Origin: Variovorax sp. SG517
GTDB lineage: Bacteria > Pseudomonadota > Gammaproteobacteria > Burkholderiales > Burkholderiaceae_C
Direction: 5' to 3'
Assembly: GCF_013376045.1 (NCBI RefSeq)
Contig: NZ_JABMJG010000003.1
Location: forward strand, 496,001 to 560,000
Length of the DNA: 64,000 bases
Positions within the stretch are counted from its first letter, which is position 1. Every line of letters starts with the position of its first letter. Of this stretch, positions 8,612 to 16,665 are shown in pieces. The notes beneath the pieces are model-generated. The model was not told the origin of the DNA. It made no database searches and was given only the letters and a program-made list of their open reading frames with translations. The position numbers and the translations under genes were made by a program.

Positions 8612-10206
8612 TGGTCGTGGTGCGCCCGGCGCAGCTCGAACTTCTGGATTTTGCCGGTCGATGTCATCGGCAGCGCCGGCAGGAAGATGATTTTCTTCGG
8701 CACCTCGAAGCCGCCCAGGTGCTCCCTGCAGTGCGCGGCGAGCGCGTTCTCGTCGAAGTCCGCCGGCGCGTCGTGCCTGCGCGTGACGAAGGCGGTGATG
8801 GCCTCGCCCCAGCGCTCGTGCGGCAGGCCCACCACCGCGGCGTTGAGCACGGCGGGGTGCCGCAGCAGCACCTCCTCGACCTTGATCGAGGGCACGTTCT
8901 CGCCGCCCGACTTGACCATGTCCTTGAGCCGGTCGAGAAAGATCAGCTGGCCGTCGGCGTCGAGCTTGCCCAGGTCGCCCGAGTGGTGCCAGCCGAAGCG
9001 CTGCGCGTTAGCGGTGGCCTCGGGGTCGTTGTAGTAGCCGAGCATCACGTTGGGGCCGCGGAAGACGATCTCGCCGACCTGCTCGGGGCCCAGCAGTTCG
9101 CCGTCGTCGCCCATCACCGCGACCTCGTTCACCAGCGTGCCCACGCCCCAGTAGGAGCCGAAGCGCCTGCGCTGCTCATGCGCCTCGAAGATGGTGGCGC
9201 CGGGGTACATCTCGGTCTGGCCCGAGACGAGCGCGAAGTTCGGGCAGAACTCGTCGAGCAGGCGCAGCAGCAGCGTGCGCGACATCGGCGCCATCGCATA
9301 CACGCAAAGCCGCAGGCTCGAGATGTCCCGCGCGGCGCGCTGCGGATGTGCGAGCAGCGCGCCGTACATCATCGGCAGGCCGACCATCACCGTGATGCGG
9401 TGCCGCTCGATGGCCGCGAGCACCGCGCCGGGGTCGAAGCCGCGCAGCACCACGAGCGAGCCGCCCACCGCCAGCGCCGACATCAGCACCGTGTGCTGGC
9501 CGCAGTGGAAGAGCGGCAGCACGCTGCTCCACACGTCGGCGCGCTCGGGGCTGCTGCCCCATTCGACCATGTTGCTCAGCAGCACCGAATGCACCGAGGC
9601 GTGCGAATGCATCACGCCCTTCTGGCGGCCGGTGGTGCCGCTGGTGTACATGATGAGAGCGAGTTGCGCGCTGTCGATGGGCACCTCGGGCAAGGTCGTC
9701 GGGCCCTGCGCGATGGCTTGCGGCACCGTGGGCACGTCCTGCGGCGGCGTGTCGCCGTCGAGCACGCAGAGGATGGGTGCCACGCTCTTCGCGTGCAGCA
9801 GCTCGCGCAGCTCGGGCCGGGCGTGCAGCGCGGTGTCGATCACGATGTGTCGCACCTCGGCATGACCGAGGATGTAGCCGATGGCATCGACGGCCAGTGC
9901 GGTGTTGATCGGCACCCACACCAGCCCCGCCTTCTGGATGCCCAGCATGGCGACCACCATCTGGATCGAGTTGTTGCACAGCATGCCCACGCGGTCGCCG
10001 AGCGCGAGGCCCAGCCCCAGCAGGTGGTGCGCGAAGCGGTTGGAGGCGGCGTCGAGTTCGCCGTAGGTGATGCGGTGCTCGCCTTCGACGAGCGCCGTGC
10101 GTGCGCCGAAGCGGCGTGCGCTGCGATGGATCACGTCGCCGAGCGCGATGCGCGAGATGCGCGAATGGAACTGCGGCGGCACAGGGCCGTTGGCGGCTGC
10201 GGGCAT
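8593..10206 (-). CDS. AMP-dependent acyl-CoA synthetase, convergent with the 7058-8611 ligase
   Basis: A second adenylate-forming ligase, 537 residues. It shows YTSGTTGRQKG near residue 184, GWHHSGDLGKLD, then FLDRLKDMVKSGGENVPS as the hinge, and TSTGKIQKFELR with the C-terminal catalytic Lys. It resembles FadD/caiC-type long- or branched-chain acyl-CoA synthetases and differs clearly from its neighbour, so this is not a recent duplication. It faces the operon tail to tail with a 19-base overlap of coding sequence. A separate promoter must lie right of 10206. Role: activation of a fatty or aromatic acid; exact substrate unknown. Confidence 0.87.
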   Translation of the reverse strand: MPAAANGPVPPQFHSRISRIALGDVIHRSARRFGARTALVEGEHRITYGELDAASNRFAHHLLGLGLALGDRVGMLCNNSIQMVVAMLGIQKAGLVWVPINTALAVDAIGYILGHAEVRHIVIDTALHARPELRELLHAKSVAPILCVLDGDTPPQDVPTVPQAIAQGPTTLPEVPIDSAQLALIMYTSGTTGRQKGVMHSHASVHSVLLSNMVEWGSSPERADVWSSVLPLFHCGQHTVLMSALAVGGSLVVLRGFDPGAVLAAIERHRITVMVGLPMMYGALLAHPQRAARDISSLRLCVYAMAPMSRTLLLRLLDEFCPNFALVSGQTEMYPGATIFEAHEQRRRFGSYWGVGTLVNEVAVMGDDGELLGPEQVGEIVFRGPNVMLGYYNDPEATANAQRFGWHHSGDLGKLDADGQLIFLDRLKDMVKSGGENVPSIKVEEVLLRHPAVLNAAVVGLPHERWGEAITAFVTRRHDAPADFDENALAAHCREHLGGFEVPKKIIFLPALPMTSTGKIQKFELRRAHHDHYERGG

Positions 10207-10305
10207 GCTCTTCGTCTCCGTTCTTCGATGGTGGGCGCAGCCTAAGGCCGTGCGCCGTACCGCGTCTTGCGAAGACTGGCTGCCGCCCGCAGCCGGGGCA
10301 CGCTG

Positions 10306-11130
10306 CTAGAAGCGCGCCTTGAGGAAGGCCGACGGCCCCTGCAGCCTGACCTTCAGGCGCGAGTCGGCGAAATCGTTCTCGCGCGTCAGGTCGATGTTGG
10401 TCACGCCATAGGCCAGCACCACGCCCACGTTCTTCACCGGGAACCACTCCACGCCGGCGGAGGCGTTGTAGATGTTGCCGTGGAAGCGGCCGCTGCTCTT
10501 CCACACGCCCGAGGCGTCGGCGAACAGGCGCAGGTCGGGCGTGATGGCATGGCGCACGCCTATTTCGAGCAGCGGCGCCACGGTGCTGCCGCTGGAGCTT
10601 TCGCTCAGCGTGCCGACCTGGCCGTTCACCGATGCCAGCGCGGTGGTGCCCAGCGTCGCACGGTAGTAGGCGGCGCCTGCGCCGAGGCCCAGCACGGTGT
10701 TGCCCGAGCCTATCCACCATTTGTAGGAGAGCTTGGCGAAGTCGAGCTTGGTGCTGATGTTCGCGTTGCCGAAGGTGTTGAGCGTGCCGAAGGGGCCCAG
10801 CGAGGTGGAGCTGTCAACGCCGCCCGAGTATTCGCGCTTGTAGCGGTAGTAGTCGAACGAGATGCCCTGGCTGTCGCCCAGCAGCACGTCTGCCGAGATG
10901 CGCGGCATGGTGACGCGGCCCGGCTTGACGTCGCCCGTCTGCAGCGCGCCGTAGGCCGTGCCGAAGGAGGCGTTGAGCTTCGGATCGGCGCTGAAGCCGC
11001 CGACCGAGAGGCTGAAGCGGTCGAGTGCGGGCGAGGGGTCGGCAAAAGCCGGCGAGGCGGAAAGCAGGAGGCCGGCGACGACCATGGCAGGCCGGCCGGA
11101 AGGACGTGAGCGAAAGCGCGTGAGCAGCAT
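10306..11130 (-). CDS. Outer-membrane beta-barrel protein
   Basis: A 274-residue exported protein. The signal peptide ends in LLLSASPAFA at about residue 30. Alternating hydrophobic/polar strands follow (ISFDYYRYKREYSGG, LYKWW-like and VVLAYGVTNIDL segments), and the chain ends in a terminal Phe (AFLKARF), the outer-membrane assembly signal. The start at 11130 was chosen because AAGGA sits 9 bases upstream; longer in-frame starts would bury the signal peptide. It is monocistronic by position, with 99 bases to the synthetase start. The barrel resembles OmpW/OmpA-like small porins without a defined family, and no function is assigned. Confidence 0.72.
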   Translation of the reverse strand: MLLTRFRSRPSGRPAMVVAGLLLSASPAFADPSPALDRFSLSVGGFSADPKLNASFGTAYGALQTGDVKPGRVTMPRISADVLLGDSQGISFDYYRYKREYSGGVDSSTSLGPFGTLNTFGNANISTKLDFAKLSYKWWIGSGNTVLGLGAGAAYYRATLGTTALASVNGQVGTLSESSSGSTVAPLLEIGVRHAITPDLRLFADASGVWKSSGRFHGNIYNASAGVEWFPVKNVGVVLAYGVTNIDLTRENDFADSRLKVRLQGPSAFLKARF

Positions 11131-11365
11131 GAAGCAGATCCTTGATGACCCGAAAGACGAATGCCGCGGGCACCTCGTGAAGCGGACGCGAACGCTGCGT
11201 CCTGTGCGGTGCTTGCCGGCGAGGCTCCCTTGAACAGCGAAGACCATAGGGGCGCGCGCACCTGCCGTGGATGAGCGGAATGCCGCTGTGCTTGTAGGAC
11301 TCGTGCCCAGCGCTGTTGCCGTGGCGTGACGGTGCCGCCCCTTCGCCCGGCGCTAAAGTGCCGCC

Positions 11366-12031
11366 ATGCGCAGACACCTCTCCACCACCACCGGCCCTCA
11401 GCGTCTTCTCTACGGTGCCATCGCCGGCTGCGCCGTCGCGGCCGCGCTGATGCCGGTGCCCATGAGCGGCATGGCGCGCGGGCTCACGGGATGGTGCGCG
11501 GCGGTGGTCGTGCACCAGCTGCTGGCCTGGTGGCTGGCCTGCACCTTCGATGCGAAGCGCACGCGCGAACGTGCGCAGTCGCTGGACCAGCCCAACGTGA
11601 TGATCCTGGTGTCGATGCTGGTGGTCGTGGCCATGAGCGTGGTGGCCATCGCCATGCTGCTCCAGCAGGGGAAGGGGCTGGGCGGCTGGGAGCGCGCCGG
11701 GCACGTGGTGCTGGGCCTCGTGGCGCTGGCGGGGTCATGGCTGACGATGCACACCATCTACGCCTTCCACTACGCCCACCGCTACTACATCGATCAGCGC
11801 GACGGAACGCCCGACGGCGGCCTCGACTTTCCGGGCAAGGGCGAGGACGCGCCCGACTACTTCGACTTTCTCTACTACTCGTACGTGATCGGCATGACCT
11901 CGCAGGTCTCGGACGTGCAGGCCACCTCGAAGGAGATGCGGCGCATCACGCTGCTGCACAGCGTGCTGGCCTTCGCCTTCAACATGCTGGTGCTGGCGCT
12001 TTCGGTGAACGTGGTCGCGGGCGCCGTGTAG
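11366..12031 (+). CDS. DUF1345 family membrane protein
   Basis: A 221-residue inner-membrane protein with about five hydrophobic segments. The C-terminal half has the signature of the family: HYAHRYY followed by PDYFDFLYYSYVIGMTSQVS and a final hydrophobic helix after RRITLLHSVLAFAFN. The biochemical role of DUF1345 is not established; the conserved PDY-F-YYS stretch suggests a membrane channel-like fold. It stands alone between a divergent outer-membrane gene and a convergent exporter gene. Confidence 0.82.
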   Translation: MRRHLSTTTGPQRLLYGAIAGCAVAAALMPVPMSGMARGLTGWCAAVVVHQLLAWWLACTFDAKRTRERAQSLDQPNVMILVSMLVVVAMSVVAIAMLLQQGKGLGGWERAGHVVLGLVALAGSWLTMHTIYAFHYAHRYYIDQRDGTPDGGLDFPGKGEDAPDYFDFLYYSYVIGMTSQVSDVQATSKEMRRITLLHSVLAFAFNMLVLALSVNVVAGAV

Positions 12032-12049
12032 GCGCCGTGCGATGCAGTC

Positions 12050-13003
12050 TCAGGCTGCGGCCTTGCGCGGCCAGCCGGGCTTGACGATGCCGGTCGACAG
12101 CGCCACCCCGCACACGATCACCAGCGCGCAGATCAGCATCCACTGCGTGATGTTCTCGCCGAGGAACACCGCGCCGTAGAAGAGCGCGAACACCGGCACC
12201 AGGAAGGTCACCGTCAGGGCGCGGGCCGGGCCGGCGCGCTCGATCAGCCGGAAGAACAGGATGTAGGCCACCCCCGTGCAGGCGATGCCTAGCGCCAGCA
12301 GCGCGAGCCATGCGCGCAGGCTCGGCATCTGTGGCGGCCAGAACAAGAAGGCGGGCAGGGCGAGGAAGACGGTGGCGCCGATCTGGCTGCCGGTGGCGGT
12401 GGTGAGCGCGGGCACGCCGCCCAGGTAGGCCCGCGTGGCGCTGGCCGAGATGCCGTAGCACAGGCACGCGCCCAGGCAGGCCAGCACGGCGAAGAGCGCG
12501 GCATTGCTGCTGGCGCCGGCGTGCAGGCCGGCACTGCGGCTGGCGAGCATCGCCACGCCGGCGAAGCCGATCAGCAACCCCACCAGGCGCCAGTTCGCGG
12601 GGCGCTCGCGGAACCAGGCCCAGGCCACCAGCGCGCCGAACATCGGCACGGTGGCGTTGAGCACCGCCGCGAGGCCGGTGTTGATGGTCAGCAGCGCGAA
12701 GCAGAAGAGCGCGAACGGCATGCCCGAGTTGAAGACGCCGACCAGCAGGCTGGCCTTCCAGTGCTTCGCGAGCGACGGCCCCTGGCCGCGCAGCAGCGCG
12801 ATGGGCAGCAGGAACAGCGCTGCAATCGCCACCCGCACCGCGGCCGTCGGCAGCGCGCCGAACTCGGCGGCGCCGATGCGCATGAACAGGAAGGATGCGC
12901 CCCACAGCGCGCCGAGCAGCACGAGGTCGATGAGCCAGGCAGTGGGGGCGAGGGGCTTGGCGGCGGTGGTTGGCGTGGCGGCGTTGTTGTTCGTTGTGCT
13001 CAT
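12050..13003 (-). CDS. EamA-family (DMT) exporter
   Basis: A 317-residue protein with ten hydrophobic segments in two EamA repeats; the first begins LVLLGALWGASFLFMRIGA and the second covers the C-terminal half. It belongs to the drug/metabolite transporter superfamily, whose members export amino acids, nucleotides or small drugs. The start at 13003 (MSTTNNN) is favoured over 13039, which adds an unrelated tail. It lies 45 bases downstream of ogt on the same strand, so it may be the last gene of the alkylation-repair operon. A link to export of an alkylating metabolite would be pure speculation. Confidence 0.85.
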   Translation of the reverse strand: MSTTNNNAATPTTAAKPLAPTAWLIDLVLLGALWGASFLFMRIGAAEFGALPTAAVRVAIAALFLLPIALLRGQGPSLAKHWKASLLVGVFNSGMPFALFCFALLTINTGLAAVLNATVPMFGALVAWAWFRERPANWRLVGLLIGFAGVAMLASRSAGLHAGASSNAALFAVLACLGACLCYGISASATRAYLGGVPALTTATGSQIGATVFLALPAFLFWPPQMPSLRAWLALLALGIACTGVAYILFFRLIERAGPARALTVTFLVPVFALFYGAVFLGENITQWMLICALVIVCGVALSTGIVKPGWPRKAAA

Positions 13004-13048
13004 GAGTCCTCGGTCGTTCTCTTCTTTTCTGCTGCACACCCGGATGGC

Positions 13049-13546
13049 TCAGATCGCCTTTTCGAGCTGCAGCAATGCTGTCTTGCGTTCGAGCCCGCCA
13101 GCGTAACCGGTCAGCGAGCCGTCCGAGCCGAGCACCCGATGGCAGGGCACGATCACGCTGATCGGGTTGCGCCCCACGGCCGCGCCCACCGCGCGCACCG
13201 CGGCCGGGTTGCCCACGTTGATGCTCAGGGCTCCGTAGCTGGTGGTGGCGCCGGTCGGAATGGCCAGCAGCTGCTGCCACACGCTCTGCTGGAAAGCCGT
13301 GCCGTGCGACAGGTCGAGCTTCATGTCGAAGCTGTCGCGCCTGCCGGCGAAGTAGTCGCGCAGTTGCGCGCCCGCCTCGACCAGCGCGGGGTGGTCGTCC
13401 TTCGCGATCCAGCCGGTGGTGTCGGGCCAGTGGCGCTGCTGGTCGAACCAGACGCCGGCCAGTCCCTGGTCGGTGGCCGCCATCGTGATGCCGCCCAGCG
13501 GCGTGTCGATGTGCGATGTGTAGATGACTTTGCTCTTGAACTTCAT
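13049..13546 (-). CDS. ogt: Methylated-DNA--protein-cysteine methyltransferase
   Basis: A 165-residue enzyme that transfers the methyl group of O6-methylguanine (or O4-methylthymine) in DNA to its own cysteine and is consumed in the reaction. The acceptor motif IVPCHRVLG holds Cys135. An upstream RAVGAAVGRNP segment and the helix-turn-helix TAFQQSVWQQLLAIPTG are conserved in Ogt/Ada-C proteins. The first residues form the usual N-terminal RNase-H-like domain (GGITMAATDQGLAGVWF). The gene starts 6 bases after the ada-alkA stop, so the two are almost certainly co-transcribed as an alkylation-repair operon. Confidence 0.93.
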   Translation of the reverse strand: MKFKSKVIYTSHIDTPLGGITMAATDQGLAGVWFDQQRHWPDTTGWIAKDDHPALVEAGAQLRDYFAGRRDSFDMKLDLSHGTAFQQSVWQQLLAIPTGATTSYGALSINVGNPAAVRAVGAAVGRNPISVIVPCHRVLGSDGSLTGYAGGLERKTALLQLEKAI

Positions 13547-13552
13547 GACGCT

Positions 13553-15157
13553 TCAGGCTGCGACGCCTGCCGTTGCAACAAGGGGAGAACCGGCGTCGTT
13601 CGCCGGAACAGGAGAAGGGGCCGCACCGGGCGCATGCCAGGCCCGCAGTACCGCGTAGCTGCGCCAGGGCCGCCAAGCCTGCGAGGCCTCGCTGGCGGCG
13701 CGGGCGGTGGTCACGCCCAGCGCCTTCTGCAGCGCGACGTCGCCGGCCGGAAAGGCGTCGGGCCAGCGCAGCGCGCGCATCGCGATGTATTGCGCGGTCC
13801 AGGCGCCGATGCCGGGCAGCTCCTGCAGCGCGGCGATGGTGGAGGGCACGTCGGCCCCCGCATGGAGCGCCAGCTTGCCGGAAGCGACTTCGCGCGCGAT
13901 GGCCTGCAGCGCCGTCTGCCGTTGCCGCACGATGCCGAGCCGGCCCAGCTCGTCGCCGCTTGCGGCGGCGATGGCCGCTGGCGTGGGAAAGAGCCGGTTC
14001 AGCCCTTCGACGGGCGTGGCCAGCGTTTCGCCGAAGGCCTCGACCAGCCGCGAGCCCAGCGTGCGCGCCGCGGCCACCGTGATCTGCTGGCCCAGCACCG
14101 CGCGCACCGCGAGCTCGAAGCCGTCGAGCGCGCCGGGCACGCGCAGTCCGTCGCCGTGCGGGAAGGCCGCGTGCAGCGCCGCATTGATCGCCATCGGCTC
14201 GGCGTCGAGGTCGAACAGCGCGCGGGCCCTGCTGATGACGATGGGCAGCACCGCGGCCAGCGAATCGCTGACGGACAGCAGCATCTGCTCGCGCTCCATG
14301 TCGAAGCGCAGCTGCAGCCAGCCGGCGTGGGCCTGCCCGCCGTGCTGGATGCGCAGCGTGCGGGTCAGCTTCGAAAAGACCGGCGTGCTGCCCTTGGCGG
14401 GCTCCTTGCCGTCGGCCGTGGAGACGACCTCCACGCCGCGCAGCGCACGGCGCGCGAAGAAGCCGAGCATCGCGTTGGCGTCGTAGGGCGGCCGCAAGCC
14501 CAGCCGCACCTCGATGGCCCTGCCTTCGCCGCCTTCGGCGATGGCGCCGCCGGCCCGTCGCAGTGCGCTGGGGTTCAGTCCGTAGTGCTCGAGAAAGGCC
14601 GCGTTGAAGCGCCGCACGCTCGCGAAGCCGCTGGCCAGCGCCACCTGCGTCATCGGCAGTCGCGTGTCGGCGATGAGCTGCTTTGCGGCCAGCAGGCGGC
14701 GCGTCTGCAGGTATTGGAGGGGCGAGACGCCGAACTGCGCCTCGAAGATGCGCCGCAGGTGGCGGTCGCTCACGCCCAGGCGGGCCGCGATCTGCGCCGC
14801 GCCGGGGCCGTCTTCCGACCAGGCGTCGGGCTCGTCGATCAGCCGCGCAGCCTGCTGCGCGAGGATGCGCGATGCGTCTTCGGTCGACCAGGTGGCTGCG
14901 CCTGAAGCACGAGGAGCGAGTTCGGGCCGGCAGCGCAGGCAGGGGCGGAAGCCCGCGGCCTCGGCCTGTGCCGCATGGCGGAAGAACCGGCAGTTCTCGC
15001 GCCGCGGCAGCTTCACGCGGCAGACCGGGCGGCAGTAGATGCCGGTGGATGTCACCGCGGTGAAGAACGACCCGTCGAAGCGCGCGTCATGCGTCTTCAT
15101 CGCCAGGTAGCAGGCGTCGCTCTCGAGCGCTTCGGTGGAGGTGTGGTTGGCGGGCAT
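13553..15157 (-). CDS. Ada metal-binding domain / AraC HTH / AlkA DNA glycosylase fusion
   Basis: A 534-residue three-part protein. Residues 1-80 are an Ada N-terminal zinc domain with the four-cysteine set (GIYCRPVC, ENC, RPCLRCRPE), which takes methyl groups from DNA phosphotriesters and so switches on transcription. Residues 85-195 are an AraC-type helix-turn-helix (ARLGVSDRHLRRIFEAQFG). The remainder is an AlkA-like 3-methyladenine glycosylase with the helix-hairpin-helix LQELPGIGAWTAQYI and the catalytic-type Asp in FPAGDVALQ. The fusion joins sensing, regulation and base excision in one protein, as known in several proteobacteria and actinobacteria. Its neighbour ogt completes the adaptive response. 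Confidence 0.92.
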   Translation of the reverse strand: MPANHTSTEALESDACYLAMKTHDARFDGSFFTAVTSTGIYCRPVCRVKLPRRENCRFFRHAAQAEAAGFRPCLRCRPELAPRASGAATWSTEDASRILAQQAARLIDEPDAWSEDGPGAAQIAARLGVSDRHLRRIFEAQFGVSPLQYLQTRRLLAAKQLIADTRLPMTQVALASGFASVRRFNAAFLEHYGLNPSALRRAGGAIAEGGEGRAIEVRLGLRPPYDANAMLGFFARRALRGVEVVSTADGKEPAKGSTPVFSKLTRTLRIQHGGQAHAGWLQLRFDMEREQMLLSVSDSLAAVLPIVISRARALFDLDAEPMAINAALHAAFPHGDGLRVPGALDGFELAVRAVLGQQITVAAARTLGSRLVEAFGETLATPVEGLNRLFPTPAAIAAASGDELGRLGIVRQRQTALQAIAREVASGKLALHAGADVPSTIAALQELPGIGAWTAQYIAMRALRWPDAFPAGDVALQKALGVTTARAASEASQAWRPWRSYAVLRAWHAPGAAPSPVPANDAGSPLVATAGVAA

Positions 15158-15270
15158 GGAGAAATGATACGGTTTCGACTCGTTTCAACTGGCCGTTTTC
15201 GGACATGTGGGCACCCTGGGCCTTGCCTACAATGCCCCGTTTACAAATCCATAGCAGGGAACCGCCTTTC

Positions 15271-16653
15271 ATGCAGCTCAGCGCGTCGATCTTCAAGGCC
15301 TATGACATTCGCGGCATCGTGCCGGCCACTCTCGATGAGGAGGTGGCGGAAGCGCTCGGCAGGGCCTTCGGCAGCGCCGCCCGCGCGGCTGGCGAGAAGT
15401 CGGTGGCAGTGGGACGCGACGGCCGCCTTTCGGGCCCCTCGCTGGCCCAGGCGCTGATCAAGGGCCTGGTGGCCACCGGCATCGAAGTGATCGACGTCGG
15501 CGCCGTGACCACCCCGATGCTGTACTTTGCGGCCCACACGCTGTGCACGAGCGGCATCCAGGTCACCGGCAGCCACAACCCCAAGGACTACAACGGCTTC
15601 AAGATGGTGCTGGCCGGCCGCGCGATCTACGGCGACGAGATCCAGGGCCTGCGCAGGACCATGGAAGCCGGCTCCGCCCAACTCGCCCCGGGCGGCAGCG
15701 TGCGCAAGGTCGACGTGACCCAGGCCTACATCGAGCGCATCGCGGGCGACATCAAGCTGGCGCGGCCGATGAAGATCGTGGTCGACTCGGGCAACGGCAT
15801 CGCCGGCGCCTCGGCCCCGGCCATCTTCCGCGCCCTGGGCTGCGAGGTGACCGAGCTCTACAGCGAGGTCGACGGCAACTTCCCCAACCACCATCCCGAC
15901 CCCAGCAAGCCCGAGAACCTGAAGGACCTGATCGCGGCGCTCGCCACCGGCGACGCCGAACTGGGCCTGGCCTTCGACGGCGACGGCGACCGCCTGGGCA
16001 TCGTCACCAAGGACGGCCAGAACATCTTCCCCGACCGCCAGATGCAGCTGTTCGCGCAGGACGTGCTCTCGCGCGTGCCCGGCGGCACCATCGTCTACGA
16101 CGTGAAGTGCTCGCAGCGCCTGGCGCCGGCCATCGAGGCGGCGGGCGGCAAGCCGATGATCTTCAAGACCGGCCACTCGCTCATCAAGGCCAAGATGAAG
16201 GAAATCGACTCGCCCCTGGGCGGCGAGATGAGCGGCCACATCTTCTTCAAGGAGCGCTGGTTCGGCTTCGACGACGGCACCTACGCGGGCTGCCGGCTGC
16301 TCGAGATCCTGAGCAAGAGCCCGGACGCGAACGCCGTTCTCAATGCGCTGCCCACGAGCTTCTCGACCCCCGAGCTGAACGTGGCCTGCGCCGAGGGCGA
16401 ACCGCACGCCGTGGTCGACAAGCTGGTGAAGAGCGCGAATTTCGCGGCCCCCGCCAAGGTCTCGACCATCGACGGCCTGCGCGTCGACTGGCCCGATGGT
16501 TTCGGGCTGATCCGCGCTTCGAACACCACGCCCGTGCTGGTGCTGCGCTTCGAAGGCCAGACCGATGCCGCGCTCAAGCGCATCGAGGCCGAGATGCTGG
16601 CGCTTCTGAAAACCGCCAAGCCCGACGCCAAGGTGGGCGAAGCCGCCCACTGA
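15271..16653 (+). CDS. Phosphomannomutase/phosphoglucomutase
   Basis: A 460-residue alpha-D-phosphohexomutase of the AlgC/ManB type, interconverting the 6- and 1-phosphates of mannose or glucose to feed GDP-mannose and UDP-glucose synthesis for LPS and exopolysaccharide. The active serine loop is VTGSHNPKDYNGFKM, the Mg-binding loop DGDGDRLG, the sugar-binding loop GGEMSGHIFF and the phosphate-binding loop RASNTTPVL. The start at 15271 was chosen by the family N-terminus (FKAYDIRG) over 15205. waaA follows with a 12-base gap, so both envelope-sugar genes are likely one operon. Confidence 0.93.
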   Translation: MQLSASIFKAYDIRGIVPATLDEEVAEALGRAFGSAARAAGEKSVAVGRDGRLSGPSLAQALIKGLVATGIEVIDVGAVTTPMLYFAAHTLCTSGIQVTGSHNPKDYNGFKMVLAGRAIYGDEIQGLRRTMEAGSAQLAPGGSVRKVDVTQAYIERIAGDIKLARPMKIVVDSGNGIAGASAPAIFRALGCEVTELYSEVDGNFPNHHPDPSKPENLKDLIAALATGDAELGLAFDGDGDRLGIVTKDGQNIFPDRQMQLFAQDVLSRVPGGTIVYDVKCSQRLAPAIEAAGGKPMIFKTGHSLIKAKMKEIDSPLGGEMSGHIFFKERWFGFDDGTYAGCRLLEILSKSPDANAVLNALPTSFSTPELNVACAEGEPHAVVDKLVKSANFAAPAKVSTIDGLRVDWPDGFGLIRASNTTPVLVLRFEGQTDAALKRIEAEMLALLKTAKPDAKVGEAAH

Positions 16654-16665
16654 ACAGCCGAGCCC

